Made by a program: the position numbers and the translations under genes. DNA of 64,000 nt from Spirochaetota bacterium (GTDB taxonomy: Bacteria; Spirochaetota; UBA4802; UBA5550): NCBI GenBank assembly GCA_016933025.1, contig JAFGBT010000030.1:1-64000 (forward strand), written 5' to 3'. The stretch's first letter is position 1. The number at the start of each line of letters is the position of its first letter. Under the pieces are notes generated by a model, which was given only the letters and a program-made list of their open reading frames with translations, was not told the origin of the DNA and searched no databases. Positions 45,991-54,927 of this stretch are shown here, piece by piece.

Positions 45991-46806
45991 TTACCCGAGC
46001 GCCACGTCGAGGAGCATCATGACGGCGAACCCGAGCATCGCCCCGATGGTGGACAGATCCGTGTTTTTGTCCCGCTGTGACTCGGGGATAAGCTCCTCCA
46101 CGACAACGTATATCATGGCTCCGGCCGCAAAGGAAAGCGCATAGGGCAGGATCTGCTTCATCGACACCACCAGTACTGCGCCTACCAGCGCCGCTACAGG
46201 CTCAACGATGCCGGACAGCTGGCCGTAGAAAAAGCTCTTCATCCTCGAGAAGCCCTCGCGCCTGAGCGGGATGGATACAGCCGCTCCCTCCGGGAAATTC
46301 TGCAAACCGATACCGATGGCGAGGGCCACAGCACCTGCCAGCGACGCGGAGGGGATATCTGCGGCCAGGGCGCCAAACGCGACCCCGACCGCAAGTCCTT
46401 CCGGGATATTATGCAGCGTAATGGCGAGAATGATCAATACGCTTCTCTTCCAGGTCGTTTTCAAGCCCTCAGCGTCCTCGACCGGGAGACCGCCATGCAA
46501 GTGGGGGAGTATTCTGTCCATGAGCAGTAAAAACGCCCCGCCGGCAAGGAATCCCGTCACGGCCGGCAGCCAGGACGGCCCCCCATTCTCCTCTGCCATT
46601 TCAATTGCCGGTTCGAGTAGAGACCAGAAGCTTGCCGCTATCATAACGCCCGCTGCGAAACCGAGCATTGAATCCAGGACGCCTCGGTTAATGGTTTTAA
46701 AGAAAAATACCATGCAGGCACCGCAAGCGGTTAACGCCCAGGTAAACAGGGTCGCAAAAAGCGCCATCACAACCGGGCTGAATCCGCTCAACCATGAAAA
46801 ATCCAT
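45991..46806 (-). CDS. ZIP-family metal transporter
   Basis: 271 aa with about eight hydrophobic helices. Metal-binding helices carry [18 protein letters not shown] and [19 protein letters not shown], the ZIP TM4/TM5 signatures. A His-containing loop ([15 protein letters not shown]) lies before them. It probably imports zinc or other divalent cations (ZupT-like). AAGGTCGAT precedes the ATG. It is convergent with the MCE gene, 5 bases apart. Confidence 0.92.
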   Translation of the reverse strand: MDFSWLSGFSPVVMALFATLFTWALTACGACMVFFFKTINRGVLDSMLGFAAGVMIAASFWSLLEPAIEMAEENGGPSWLPAVTGFLAGGAFLLLMDRILPHLHGGLPVEDAEGLKTTWKRSVLIILAITLHNIPEGLAVGVAFGALAADIPSASLAGAVALAIGIGLQNFPEGAAVSIPLRREGFSRMKSFFYGQLSGIVEPVAALVGAVLVVSMKQILPYALSFAAGAMIYVVVEELIPESQRDKNTDLSTIGAMLGFAVMMLLDVALG

Positions 46807-46892
46807 ATCGACCTTCCATTAATACGTTGAATGATTGACAGGATAGTGCTCTCCCGGGATAATTTCCATAATTTTTTCAAAAAATAACATTA

Positions 46893-48116
46893 ATGTTCAA
46901 ACGGAAACCAATCATCATTGCCCTTCTGGGGACAGGCCTTATTGCCGTTATTAGCTGTTCGAGCCAGGAACGCTTATCTCGCTACCAGTCTGCAATCGAC
47001 GCGGTCAATAATAACGACCTCGTCGCCGTCAGCAGAGCAGTTGAAGCCGGAGATGCCGCGAAGCGAAGATACCTCGATGGCTGGACGCTCCTTCATATCG
47101 CCGCGAGATGGGACCTCGAAAAAGTTTCCAGGCTCTGTTTCGGCTTCCCGATGAACTCCTCAACCGGCATTTTCCCCGAACAGGGCGATCATACCGCAAC
47201 CGCTCATGCCGCGGCCGATATCATTTACTCCATTATCGCAAAGGGTGGAGATGTAACGGCTCTCAACGACAAGGGCGACACCCCGCTTCATGTCGCCCTT
47301 GCCTCACTGAAGAAGGACTCTACCGATATCCCCTCAATAGCCCCTCTGGCCGGAAGGATTACCTCCGGCTTCGGATGGCGCGGCTCGCCGTTCGACAACA
47401 ACAGCGATTATCACCGCGCGCTCGACATAGCGGCAAAAAACGGAACACCGGTTCGCTCGACCGCTGACGGTATAGTTTCGGAAACCGGGGTGAGCAAAGA
47501 ACTCGGCAATTATATTGTGGTACGCCATAAAGGCGGATACTGTTCGGTGTACGGCCATTGCCATCTTTTCGCAGTAAAAAAAATGTCATACGTCAGGCGC
47601 GGCGATGTTGTCGGGTACGTGGGAAGAACGGGCGCAACCACCGGCGATCACTGTCATTATGAAATACGTCTTAACGGTTCTCCGGTAGATCCCTCCGGTT
47701 ACATCAACCTAAAGGCCGTGCACCAGGCGCAGCATGCCGTCGTTGCGGCCGCAGTCGGCCTCCTTCTTTCAAAGCAGGCTCCCGTCGATGCGCGCAATGA
47801 AACGGGCCGCACCCCGCTCCTGGAATCTGCCGGGAAAAGCCGCGCGATTTCGATTCTTCTCATCGAGCACGGAGCAGATGTAAACATATGCGATGAAAAC
47901 GGCGTGACCCCGCTGCATGTCGCGGCAGCCGCCGATGCAGAACTTGTCAGGATCCTCATTGACAGGGGGGCGCGGATCGACGCACGCACCAGGAACCGTT
48001 ATACGTCGATCGCCGGAAAACTCTGCCGTCCCTCCACAACCCCGCTCGACGTTGCGATCAGTGCCGGCAACAACGCCGCAGCCGACATCCTTAAAGGCCG
48101 CGCGGCAGTAGAATAA
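46893..48116 (+). CDS. Lipoprotein with an M23 (LytM) peptidase domain between ankyrin repeats
   Basis: 407 aa. Lipoprotein signal ends VISC (C22). Residues about 33-140 are ankyrin-like (LDGWTLLHIAARWDLEKVSR; NDKGDTPLHVALASL). Residues about 151-271 are a complete M23 domain with GRITSGFGWRG, H174 and D178 (YHRALDIAAKNGTPV), YGHCH at 220-224, and H253/H255 in GDHCHYEIRL. Residues about 282-405 are ankyrin repeats again (NETGRTPLLESAGKSRAISI; NGVTPLHVAAAADAELVRIL). The zinc ligands are kept, so it may cleave peptidoglycan cross-links, held on a membrane by its lipid. Ankyrins on both sides of one peptidase domain are an arrangement I do not recall. Confidence 0.85.
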   Translation: MFKRKPIIIALLGTGLIAVISCSSQERLSRYQSAIDAVNNNDLVAVSRAVEAGDAAKRRYLDGWTLLHIAARWDLEKVSRLCFGFPMNSSTGIFPEQGDHTATAHAAADIIYSIIAKGGDVTALNDKGDTPLHVALASLKKDSTDIPSIAPLAGRITSGFGWRGSPFDNNSDYHRALDIAAKNGTPVRSTADGIVSETGVSKELGNYIVVRHKGGYCSVYGHCHLFAVKKMSYVRRGDVVGYVGRTGATTGDHCHYEIRLNGSPVDPSGYINLKAVHQAQHAVVAAAVGLLLSKQAPVDARNETGRTPLLESAGKSRAISILLIEHGADVNICDENGVTPLHVAAAADAELVRILIDRGARIDARTRNRYTSIAGKLCRPSTTPLDVAISAGNNAAADILKGRAAVE

Positions 48117-48264
48117 TATAACTGCGAAATATTTTGATAATAAATTAGGCTTGATTATAACAAATTTTCCTATAGTATGGTAGGGAAGAACTCATGAGGC
48201 GCAGAGTGGGGAAAATATATATAGATACGATACGGCTGTAACAACACCGGCTTGGGAGCGGCGT

Positions 48265-48296
48265 GGATGCTCGTCACAGCCCCCGAATGAGCATCC
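48265..48296. repeat. Inverted repeat in the gap after the ankyrin/M23 gene
   Basis: GGATGCTC/GAGCATCC, 8-bp perfect arms with a 16-base loop and no T-run. It may be a weak terminator or a transcript-end structure. The rest of the 206-base gap holds nothing else I recognise. Confidence 0.35.
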
Positions 48297-48322
48297 GTCT
48301 CCTGTTTGATTAAATTACCGAT

Positions 48323-48550
48323 ATGAAAGGGACACGCATAAAAATATTAACATCCCTTATTCTTTTCTTCGCCATATTAATTCCGATCGGATGCTCCAGG
48401 CGCGCGCCCGACCAGCCTGTAGCTGACGCTGGTGTGATCAATCTTGCAAAATGGGATTTTGAATCACTCGGGCCGGTCGAGCTTAACGGCATCTGGTCGT
48501 CGATTTTCCTCGGGACCGAGAGGCGGGTCATTCTGCGCAAATACTTCTGA
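48323..48550 (+). pseudogene. N-terminal remnant of a 7TM-DISM-type lipoprotein sensor
   Basis: 75 codons. A lipoprotein signal (LILFFAILIPIGC) is followed by GVINLAKWDFESLGPVELNG then IW, which matches the start of the 7TMR-DISMED2 ligand-binding domain that leads into membrane sensors such as adenylate cyclases or histidine kinases. After that (near 48495) the resemblance stops and the frame ends within 20 codons. No seven-helix or output domain follows, so the rest has been lost. A short functional lipoprotein is possible but less likely. Confidence 0.55.
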
Positions 48551-48735
48551 CATATCTCGGACCATATAGCGCCGCATACGATCGTGAATTCTCGCTACTT
48601 CCCTCTTCCCGGATCGTTCATAATACGTGACTGACCCTTCGTCGTGCAGGTGGCCATAATTGGGTTTACCTTCTTTTGTCATTATAGTCTTATTTGGGTT
48701 TACCCGCATGCTGCCAGACAATTCAACTTTACTAT

Positions 48736-48751
48736 TGTATAAATTTATACA
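48736..48751. promoter_or_regulatory. 16-bp perfect palindrome, candidate operator of the dehydratase operon
   Basis: TGTATAAATTTATACA lies 77 bases before the start of the dehydratase activator gene, in an AT-rich stretch that overlaps possible -10 sequences (TATACA at 48746). No promoter with good spacing is clear. Confidence 0.45.
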
Positions 48752-48828
48752 GGATACAAAAAATCGAATTTTAACCGGGTCTTACGAGCCCATGGATAAA
48801 AATGTATAAAAAAGCAGGAGTGTTTATA

Positions 48829-50451
48829 ATGAAAGGAAAAAAGATTTATTACAGGTTTCCGTATAATTTATTGAAAGCTCTCGAAAACCAGAACAGCAGT
48901 ACTGGCCAGGATCCGGAGAAGAATTCTTCTAAAGAAGGATTATTGGCCTCTATTAACGACGGCATATCAAATTCCAACCAGAAACTATCCGTTGCTTTTC
49001 TCGATATTTTAAAGAAGGTACTCACAGATACGCATGTCACTATGAGCGATGATGAATACAATAAATGGCACAGTTTTATCATGGATTTTGTTGAAAAGCA
49101 GGAGATCGAATACCTTGAAGACGGCGAAGAAAGCCTGAGGTTCAGAATTGGTGAAGATATCCTTTGCTTCACCAACGAGATCAATAAAACAAGCATGTCA
49201 ATCGTTATTGAGAGAGAGACACCGGGTGACAACGGCGTCGCGGGGAACCTGATCAGCAGGCTTGATTCGATAATTAAGGATATGGACATGATTGCGTATA
49301 AATACGTATCCGACAACGGCACAGTCCAGGCGTTCCTCAACGAAAAAACCGGGTTTTCAAGTGAAATGAAGGGCTACCTTGGCGTGGACGTCGGCTCTGT
49401 CTCGACCAACGTGGTATTTGTCGATGAAAACCAGCACGTCATCGAGACAGTGTACACCTATACCCGCGGCCGTGTTCTTGACGCTCTTAAAAACGGATTG
49501 AAGGAAATGATGACCAAGCTGCCGGCCAATGCAGTGGTCATGGGCGTCGGCGTGACCGGGAGCTCAGGTGAACTCGCCAAGTCAATTTTAAACGCGGACA
49601 TATACAAGACCGAGATATACAGCCATGCCGCCGCCACCATACACCAGATTCCTGATGTCAGAACAATCCTCGAAATCGGCGGCCAGGATTCCAAGGTTAT
49701 TTACATAAATAACGGCATCCCCGAAAAATCGAAGATGAACGAGTGGTGCGGCGCCGGCACCGGGGCGATGCTGGACGCCCAGGCGAACAGGCTGGGCCTG
49801 ACAATACAGGAATTCAGCGAACTTGCCGTGAAGGCCAAAAAGTCCATCGATTTCAGAACCAGATGCGGCGTGTTCATGGATTCATGCATGATTGACGCAC
49901 AGGCCAAGGGATATCCGATCGAGGTCATCATCCGCGGTCTCTGCAACGCGTGCGCGCATAATTTCATCAGCACACTCGGCATCAACAGGAAGACAATCGA
50001 GGAGCCGATCGCCTTCCAGGGCGGAGTATCTGCGAACAAGGGCGTGCGGCGCGAACTGGAGGACTACATATCAGAGGCCCGGGACAAGAAGGTCAACCTC
50101 GTCGTGCCGCTGCACCATGATGTCATGGGAGCGTTCGGTATGGCGCTGATCGTCGGCAAGCTCCACAAAAAGACAGGCAAGCAGACGAGCTTCAGGGGGC
50201 TCGATGAAGTCGAGAAAATTATGCCGGAAGTAACGGAATGCGCCAGGAAGGAGTGTCCGAAAAATCTCGGCAAGGATCGGCGGTGCGATATCGTCAGGCT
50301 GCGTATCGGCGGAAACACGATTGCCGCCATAGGCGCCTGCGACGAGTATACCGTCGAGATCCTTTCAGATAAGGACGCGGCTACCAGGAAGGAAACATCC
50401 GCCGCTGACAGCAGGGAATACACGGGATCGAGTGCGAGAATGATGGAGTAA
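48829..50451 (+). CDS. 2-hydroxyacyl-CoA dehydratase activator (BadF/BadG/HgdC family) with N-terminal extension
   Basis: 540 aa from the ATG at 48829 (GGAG upstream); an ATG at 48802 lacks one. Residues about 1-180 are an extension I do not recognise. The ASKHA-type ATPase starts at GYLGVDVGSVSTNVVFVDE and includes ILEIGGQDSKVI and GAGTGAMLDAQANRLG. Cluster-binding cysteines are in EWCGAGTG and in TRCGVFMDSCMI. The C-terminus has a further Cys-rich patch (CARKECPKNLGKDRRC). The activator uses ATP to push one electron from ferredoxin into the dehydratase. It lies directly before two dehydratase subunits. Standard HgdC is about 260 aa. Confidence 0.88.
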   Translation: MKGKKIYYRFPYNLLKALENQNSSTGQDPEKNSSKEGLLASINDGISNSNQKLSVAFLDILKKVLTDTHVTMSDDEYNKWHSFIMDFVEKQEIEYLEDGEESLRFRIGEDILCFTNEINKTSMSIVIERETPGDNGVAGNLISRLDSIIKDMDMIAYKYVSDNGTVQAFLNEKTGFSSEMKGYLGVDVGSVSTNVVFVDENQHVIETVYTYTRGRVLDALKNGLKEMMTKLPANAVVMGVGVTGSSGELAKSILNADIYKTEIYSHAAATIHQIPDVRTILEIGGQDSKVIYINNGIPEKSKMNEWCGAGTGAMLDAQANRLGLTIQEFSELAVKAKKSIDFRTRCGVFMDSCMIDAQAKGYPIEVIIRGLCNACAHNFISTLGINRKTIEEPIAFQGGVSANKGVRRELEDYISEARDKKVNLVVPLHHDVMGAFGMALIVGKLHKKTGKQTSFRGLDEVEKIMPEVTECARKECPKNLGKDRRCDIVRLRIGGNTIAAIGACDEYTVEILSDKDAATRKETSAADSREYTGSSARMME

Positions 50452-50455
50452 CCAT

Positions 50456-51562
50456 ATGGACTATTCAACATTAAAACAGAGTCTTGAGCAGCTCAGGAAA
50501 AAGGGACCTTCGATCGGGTGGTTCTGCACCTACACCCCGGAGGAGATAATCCACGCTGCCGGCTACACGCCGGTCGGGATAAGGGTGAGCAGCGGTTTCG
50601 AGGACGATGATGTGCATCTCGGAAGGAACATGTGCTCGTTCGTCCACAGCATATTCGGCGCCGCGCTGAACGGTGAATACGAATACCTGGATGGCGTCAT
50701 CATCCCACACTGCTGCGAATGCATGCGGCGCCTCTATGACGGGTGGGAACTGTTGAACGATAGCGTCAAACCGCGATTTGCGTACCAGCTCGATGTGCCG
50801 GACGCGAACACGCAGATATCGGTCGAATATTTTACAACGGTTTTACGCCGATTCATGAATGCCATGGAAGATAAATCGCAGATGAAGATCACCGATGAGA
50901 CGCTGATGCAATCCATTGATATCTACAATGAAACCCGCAGCCTTCTGCGGAGGCTCTATGATCTCAGGAAGAGAGACAACCCGCCCGTCACCGGCGAGCA
51001 GGTGCTTGAAATTCTCGACCTCTGTATGACGGTTCCGAAAGAGGACTTCAACAGGGAATTTGGTGCCTGGCTGGCAGGGATCGAAGCGGGCAGCGAGCCA
51101 GCCTTTCATGACTACCGCAGCAAAATTGCCATATACGGCGGCATGTTCAACCCGGAGATCATTAAATACGTAGAAAAGGACGGGACCGGCGGCATCGTGG
51201 TGTGCGAAGACGCATGCAACGGCATTAGATACTTCGAGAGCGCCGTTGACCTGACACGGGACGAAGACCCGGTCAAGGCGCTCGCGCGCCGCTATCTGAG
51301 CAAGATGCCGTGCCCGCGTATGGCCGGCCGCAGGTACGGCGACAGGATGCCGGAGGACCTATTGAAACTCGTCCAGGAATTCCGCGCAGAGGGCGTCGTC
51401 TATTATATCACCAAGCGGTGCGAGAATCTCTACTGGGAATTCCCGTTTATCAAGGAAACACTCGATAAGCACAATATTCCCCTCAAGAGGCTCGAGGGTG
51501 ACATTTCAGGCGACATCCGCACGAGAGAGATTAAATCGTTTATCGAACTACTTGATTTCTAG
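50456..51562 (+). CDS. 2-hydroxyacyl-CoA dehydratase / benzoyl-CoA reductase-like subunit (HgdB/FldC family)
   Basis: 368 aa. Family sequences include IGWFCTYTPEEIIHAAGYTP, cluster cysteines in IPHCCECMRRLYDGW, then GIVVCEDACNGIRYFES and YYITKRCENLYWEFPF. With its partner it binds two 4Fe-4S clusters and removes water from an (R)-2-hydroxyacyl-CoA by a ketyl radical route. Benzoyl-CoA reductase subunits (BadD/BadE) share the fold, so that reaction cannot be excluded. It begins 4 bases after the activator gene. Confidence 0.88.
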   Translation: MDYSTLKQSLEQLRKKGPSIGWFCTYTPEEIIHAAGYTPVGIRVSSGFEDDDVHLGRNMCSFVHSIFGAALNGEYEYLDGVIIPHCCECMRRLYDGWELLNDSVKPRFAYQLDVPDANTQISVEYFTTVLRRFMNAMEDKSQMKITDETLMQSIDIYNETRSLLRRLYDLRKRDNPPVTGEQVLEILDLCMTVPKEDFNREFGAWLAGIEAGSEPAFHDYRSKIAIYGGMFNPEIIKYVEKDGTGGIVVCEDACNGIRYFESAVDLTRDEDPVKALARRYLSKMPCPRMAGRRYGDRMPEDLLKLVQEFRAEGVVYYITKRCENLYWEFPFIKETLDKHNIPLKRLEGDISGDIRTREIKSFIELLDF

Positions 51563-51567
51563 AAGAG

Positions 51568-52878
51568 GTGAATGATATGACACACAGAGCGATACGGAGC
51601 AAGCAATTCGGCGAATTCCTGGCGCTTGCGAAGGCCAAGAAGGACCGGTCGACCATGAAGGACGCGACCGAAAAGATGGGTGAGCTTTCGAATATACCGT
51701 ATGACAAACTGACCGCGGCGCAGAAGAGGGGGAGGCTGATCACGAAATTGATCACGAGAGCATACGATCCGAACGAGTACGTTATCTGGCACAGCCTCTT
51801 CATGCCGAGCGAGATATTCTATGGCATGGGCATGGTCCCATTCTCGACCGAGATGGTTTCGGCCGGCCTCGCCGGCGCAGGTCTGAGCAAGGGGCTTGTG
51901 GAAATGGGAGAGATGTACACCCAATGCATGGACAGCTGCTCCTTCTCGACCTGCACTATCGGCGCCATAACAAGCGACGTCTTTCCGATCCCGGATTTTC
52001 TCATCACCACGTCACAGCTCTGCGACCCGGAAAAGAAGCTCGGACGCTTCGCCTCCGAAAACTACAAGCGGAAGGACTTCTTCATCGACATCCCGTACGG
52101 CGGCTGTCTGCTCGAGGGGGATGCCTACGATACCGCTGTTGACTATGTCGCGAAGCAGCTTGAGTACATGGTCGCTTTTTTCGAGCGAGAGACCGGGATG
52201 AAGCTCGACAACGAGAAGCTTGCCAGGGCGCTGGACAATTCCAACAAGGCGCGGGAATGGTTCCTGAAGATCGACGAGCTTCGCGCCAACAACCCGGCCC
52301 TGATCAAGGGGACCAAAATACTCGATTTTTCCGCGGTGCTCCTCGATATCTGGGGCAGCGAGGAAGCGGTCGATATATTCAAGACGCTGCATGATGAACT
52401 GGTAGAGTCGGCGGCAAAGGGAGGGATGTCAGAGCAATACCGCATCGGCTGGATCCACCTCCGGCCCTATTACGACAACACAATTATAAATTACTTGGAA
52501 GAGGAGTGCGGCGCGTATATTGTGAAGGAGGAGATCAATTACATCTTCTGGGAGGCCCATGACCTCAACGACCCGTTCAGGAGCATCGCCCGCAAGGTCC
52601 TTGCTAATCCAGCATATTCCCCGCTGACCGTAAAGAACAAGATATATTCTGATGTTATAAAGAAGTTTCGTCTTGATGGTATGTTCGGCTTCGCGCACAA
52701 GGGCTGCAGGCATTTTTACAGCAGCCTTCACATAGCCTCCGATTCCTTCAAGGGCAAATGCCCGTTTATCGTCATAGATGGCGACTGCGTAGATCCGCGG
52801 GCATACTCGTTCCCGTTGATCAAAACAAGGGTCGATTCCTTTGTTGATACGATGAAAATTCGGAAGGAAGGCATGTGA
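51568..52878 (+). CDS. 2-hydroxyacyl-CoA dehydratase, second subunit
   Basis: 436 aa of the same family as its neighbour. WHSLFMPSEIFYGMGMVPFS is the shared N-terminal motif. Cysteines in YTQCMDSCSFSTCTIG and the late HKGCRHFYSSLHIASDSFKG with VIDGDCVDPRAY are the likely cluster ligands. It probably pairs with the 368-aa protein as a heterodimer. GAGGTGAATGAT precedes the ATG. Confidence 0.88.
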   Translation: MNDMTHRAIRSKQFGEFLALAKAKKDRSTMKDATEKMGELSNIPYDKLTAAQKRGRLITKLITRAYDPNEYVIWHSLFMPSEIFYGMGMVPFSTEMVSAGLAGAGLSKGLVEMGEMYTQCMDSCSFSTCTIGAITSDVFPIPDFLITTSQLCDPEKKLGRFASENYKRKDFFIDIPYGGCLLEGDAYDTAVDYVAKQLEYMVAFFERETGMKLDNEKLARALDNSNKAREWFLKIDELRANNPALIKGTKILDFSAVLLDIWGSEEAVDIFKTLHDELVESAAKGGMSEQYRIGWIHLRPYYDNTIINYLEEECGAYIVKEEINYIFWEAHDLNDPFRSIARKVLANPAYSPLTVKNKIYSDVIKKFRLDGMFGFAHKGCRHFYSSLHIASDSFKGKCPFIVIDGDCVDPRAYSFPLIKTRVDSFVDTMKIRKEGM

Positions 52879-52883
52879 TCCGC

Positions 52884-52913
52884 CGCCCGGCACCGTCCCA
52901 TACGTGCCGGGCG
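52884..52913 (+). terminator. Hairpin at the end of the dehydratase operon
   Basis: Perfect 10-bp GC-rich stem CGCCCGGCAC/GTGCCGGGCG with a 10-base loop, starting 5 bases after the stop. It is followed by AAATAATAATT rather than a T-run, so it is not a classical intrinsic terminator. Confidence 0.5.
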
Positions 52914-52957
52914 AAATAATAATTGCCTGACCGCCTTGTATACGGCATAGTGTCCCC

Positions 52958-53827
52958 ATGAGGATACCGGGGACCAGGATCGAGGTCGATAATTTTTATC
53001 CGGCTGACGCGAGCCATTACGCCCTTACGCACTATCATGCGGATCACCGGCGCGGCCTGAGAAAAGGCGACGTGCGTCCTATACTGTGCTCCAGGATCAC
53101 AAAACGGCTTCTGGTGGGTCTGCGCAGCGTACCATGCGACAATATAATCGTCATCGATCATGGCGATGAAATTATTCTCGATGGCCATGTCAGGATCAGG
53201 GCATTTGACGCCAATCATTGCCCGGGCGCCCTGATGTTTTTATTCAGCCTTAACGGACTGAACTACCTTCACACCGGGGATTTCAGGTATTGCGCCTCCC
53301 ATGATGCCTATCCGGAACTTTTCCAGGACATAGACACCCTTTATATCGACTCCACGTATAAAAGCGAGGAAAATCTATACGACCATCCACCCCAGGAAGA
53401 AGCGATAGACGATATCCTCTCATTAATCGAGAAACACCCGGATAAAACAATTTATATCGGTCTGTATCAGATCGGGAAGAACAGGATAATCCAATCGATT
53501 TTTGAGCGCCTGCGCACCAGGGTCTATGTGACCAAAGAGCAGAAGCATATCTATTCCCTCATGGGCATGGACGAGGCCGTAACCACCGACGCATCAGAGA
53601 CCAGGATTAAAGGATATTCTATGCATTATTTTTATCGCAATTTCAAGCTCGCGCACCCGGATTACAGGAAAGACAGCATCGTGATTATTCCTACGGGTTG
53701 GTCGAACGGCAGTCACAACAACAACGGTTTTTTCTATATACCATATTCAGAGCACAATAGCAGCCAGGAACTACGAAAATTTATAGACAGAGTCAAACCC
53801 GCCAATATAGTGGAAACAAATATATAG
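52958..53827 (+). CDS. SNM1/Pso2/Artemis-like metallo-beta-lactamase nuclease
   Basis: 289 aa. Metal motif HxHxDH is H25-Y-H27-A-D29-H30. Motif 3 is FDANHCPGALMFLF, motif 4 is LHTGDFRYC, followed by IDSTYKSEENL. The second half carries the beta-CASP and DRMBL features, including IPYSEHNSSQELRKFIDRVK. This is the layout of the DCLRE1 family, the 5' exonucleases that act on DNA crosslinks and hairpins in eukaryotes, and is uncommon in bacteria (family knowledge). It ends soon after the DRMBL motif. No ribosome binding site is clear. It follows the dehydratase operon and has no repair neighbours. Confidence 0.85.
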   Translation: MRIPGTRIEVDNFYPADASHYALTHYHADHRRGLRKGDVRPILCSRITKRLLVGLRSVPCDNIIVIDHGDEIILDGHVRIRAFDANHCPGALMFLFSLNGLNYLHTGDFRYCASHDAYPELFQDIDTLYIDSTYKSEENLYDHPPQEEAIDDILSLIEKHPDKTIYIGLYQIGKNRIIQSIFERLRTRVYVTKEQKHIYSLMGMDEAVTTDASETRIKGYSMHYFYRNFKLAHPDYRKDSIVIIPTGWSNGSHNNNGFFYIPYSEHNSSQELRKFIDRVKPANIVETNI

Positions 53828-53901
53828 CCGGTGTTTCGAAAAGCGTGTCCTGTGACATACCCCCGGCGGTCGGCACATTAACATTTCGAGGAGGAACCAT
53901 T

Positions 53902-54603
53902 ATGACCGGCATGTTTATTTACTGGGTGACGCTTATCATCGGCATCGCCGCGACAATTCTTTTCATTGTTTCGCGGGTTAAAAAAGGCGGTGTGCCCGGT
54001 CTGATCACAAAGGCAATCGCGAGCCTGCTTTTTATTGCGACGGCAGGGGCGGCCCTGACGGCAAATCCGGGGGAATACCGTTACGGTCTCCTCATTATTG
54101 TCGGGCTCGCCTGCGGCATGCTTGGAGACGTCTGGCTCGACCTTAAATGGATATACGAACAGGACATGGACGTATACCTGTATGCCGGCTTCTATTCATT
54201 TTTTACTGGCCATCTCTTCTTCATTGCTGCCATATTCATGCACTACCGATGGACGGCTCTGACACTCGCGCTCTCAATAATCCTTGCGCTCATCGGTGCC
54301 TCAGGAGCAACCCTGATGGAAAAGCCGCTGAAAATGAATTACGGAAAATTCAGGCCAACCTGCTTTATCTACGGCTTTATCTTGATGATGACGGCAGCAT
54401 CATCAATCGTTGCGTTCGCATCGACCGGTGAAACGGTCTGGATGGCAATGTCGATCGGCAGCGTTCTGTTCCTGCTTTCCGACCTTGTTCTCTCGGGGAT
54501 GTATTTCGGCGAGGGTAAAAACACGTCCCTCAATGTAATCATCAATCACGGCCTGTACTACGCGGCGCAGTTTGTGATAGCTTCTTCCGTTATTTGCCTT
54601 TAA
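53902..54603 (+). CDS. YhhN/TMEM86-family membrane protein (lysoplasmalogenase-like)
   Basis: 233 aa from the ATG at 53902 (GAGGAGG upstream). Seven or eight hydrophobic helices with family sequences GLACGMLGDVWLDLKWIYEQ, AGFYSFFTGHLFFIAAIF and IGSVLFLLSDLVLSGMYFGE; the Asp residues in these helices are characteristic. Animal TMEM86 members hydrolyse lysoplasmalogens and some bacterial YhhN proteins do the same; the role here is inferred. Plasmalogens occur in strict anaerobes, which would suit this genome. Confidence 0.8.
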   Translation: MTGMFIYWVTLIIGIAATILFIVSRVKKGGVPGLITKAIASLLFIATAGAALTANPGEYRYGLLIIVGLACGMLGDVWLDLKWIYEQDMDVYLYAGFYSFFTGHLFFIAAIFMHYRWTALTLALSIILALIGASGATLMEKPLKMNYGKFRPTCFIYGFILMMTAASSIVAFASTGETVWMAMSIGSVLFLLSDLVLSGMYFGEGKNTSLNVIINHGLYYAAQFVIASSVICL

Positions 54604-54927
54604 AATAATTTTATCGACGCGGCGATAAACGAAAAAGGGTTGCGGGCAATTTATACTACGCTGGCTTTACTGTCTTGTAGACCAGGTTAAACGCCCTGAA
54701 AATCATCGTCTTTATTACTTTGACAAGAAAGATTTTCAGGCATTCTCCTGTTTCATTCCCCATGCTGGTTAGATTCATTATCGCATGTATGTGCGATACT
54801 TCATTAAACTATCTTCTCTATTGCTTTTTGCTATTGACAAAAATGATATACCACCAAGTGTGTCTAACGAGTATACGCGTAAAAGGTTTTGTTTAACGCG
54901 TCATAGATCAACCTCGGAGTATTCATT
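54604..54927. other. 324-base intergenic region before the PurF-like gene
   Basis: I see no gene. It holds a 10-bp inverted repeat CCTGAAAATC/GATTTTCAGG (54695-54704, 54731-54740), a hairpin TATCGCA/TGCGATA (54779-54798), and a TTGACA at 54834 with no well-spaced -10. These may be a terminator for the YhhN gene and a regulatory site for the next gene. I see no PurR-box-like sequence. Confidence 0.5.

Noticed and set aside
48464-48709. Minus-strand ORF of about 80 codons over the DISM remnant and the gap
   Set aside because: Charged sequence of no known family, no ribosome binding site, and half of it overlaps the remnant. I could not support it.
54834-54862. TTGACA as the promoter of the PurF-like gene
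   Set aside because: No acceptable -10 at 16-19 bases; kept only as a note.
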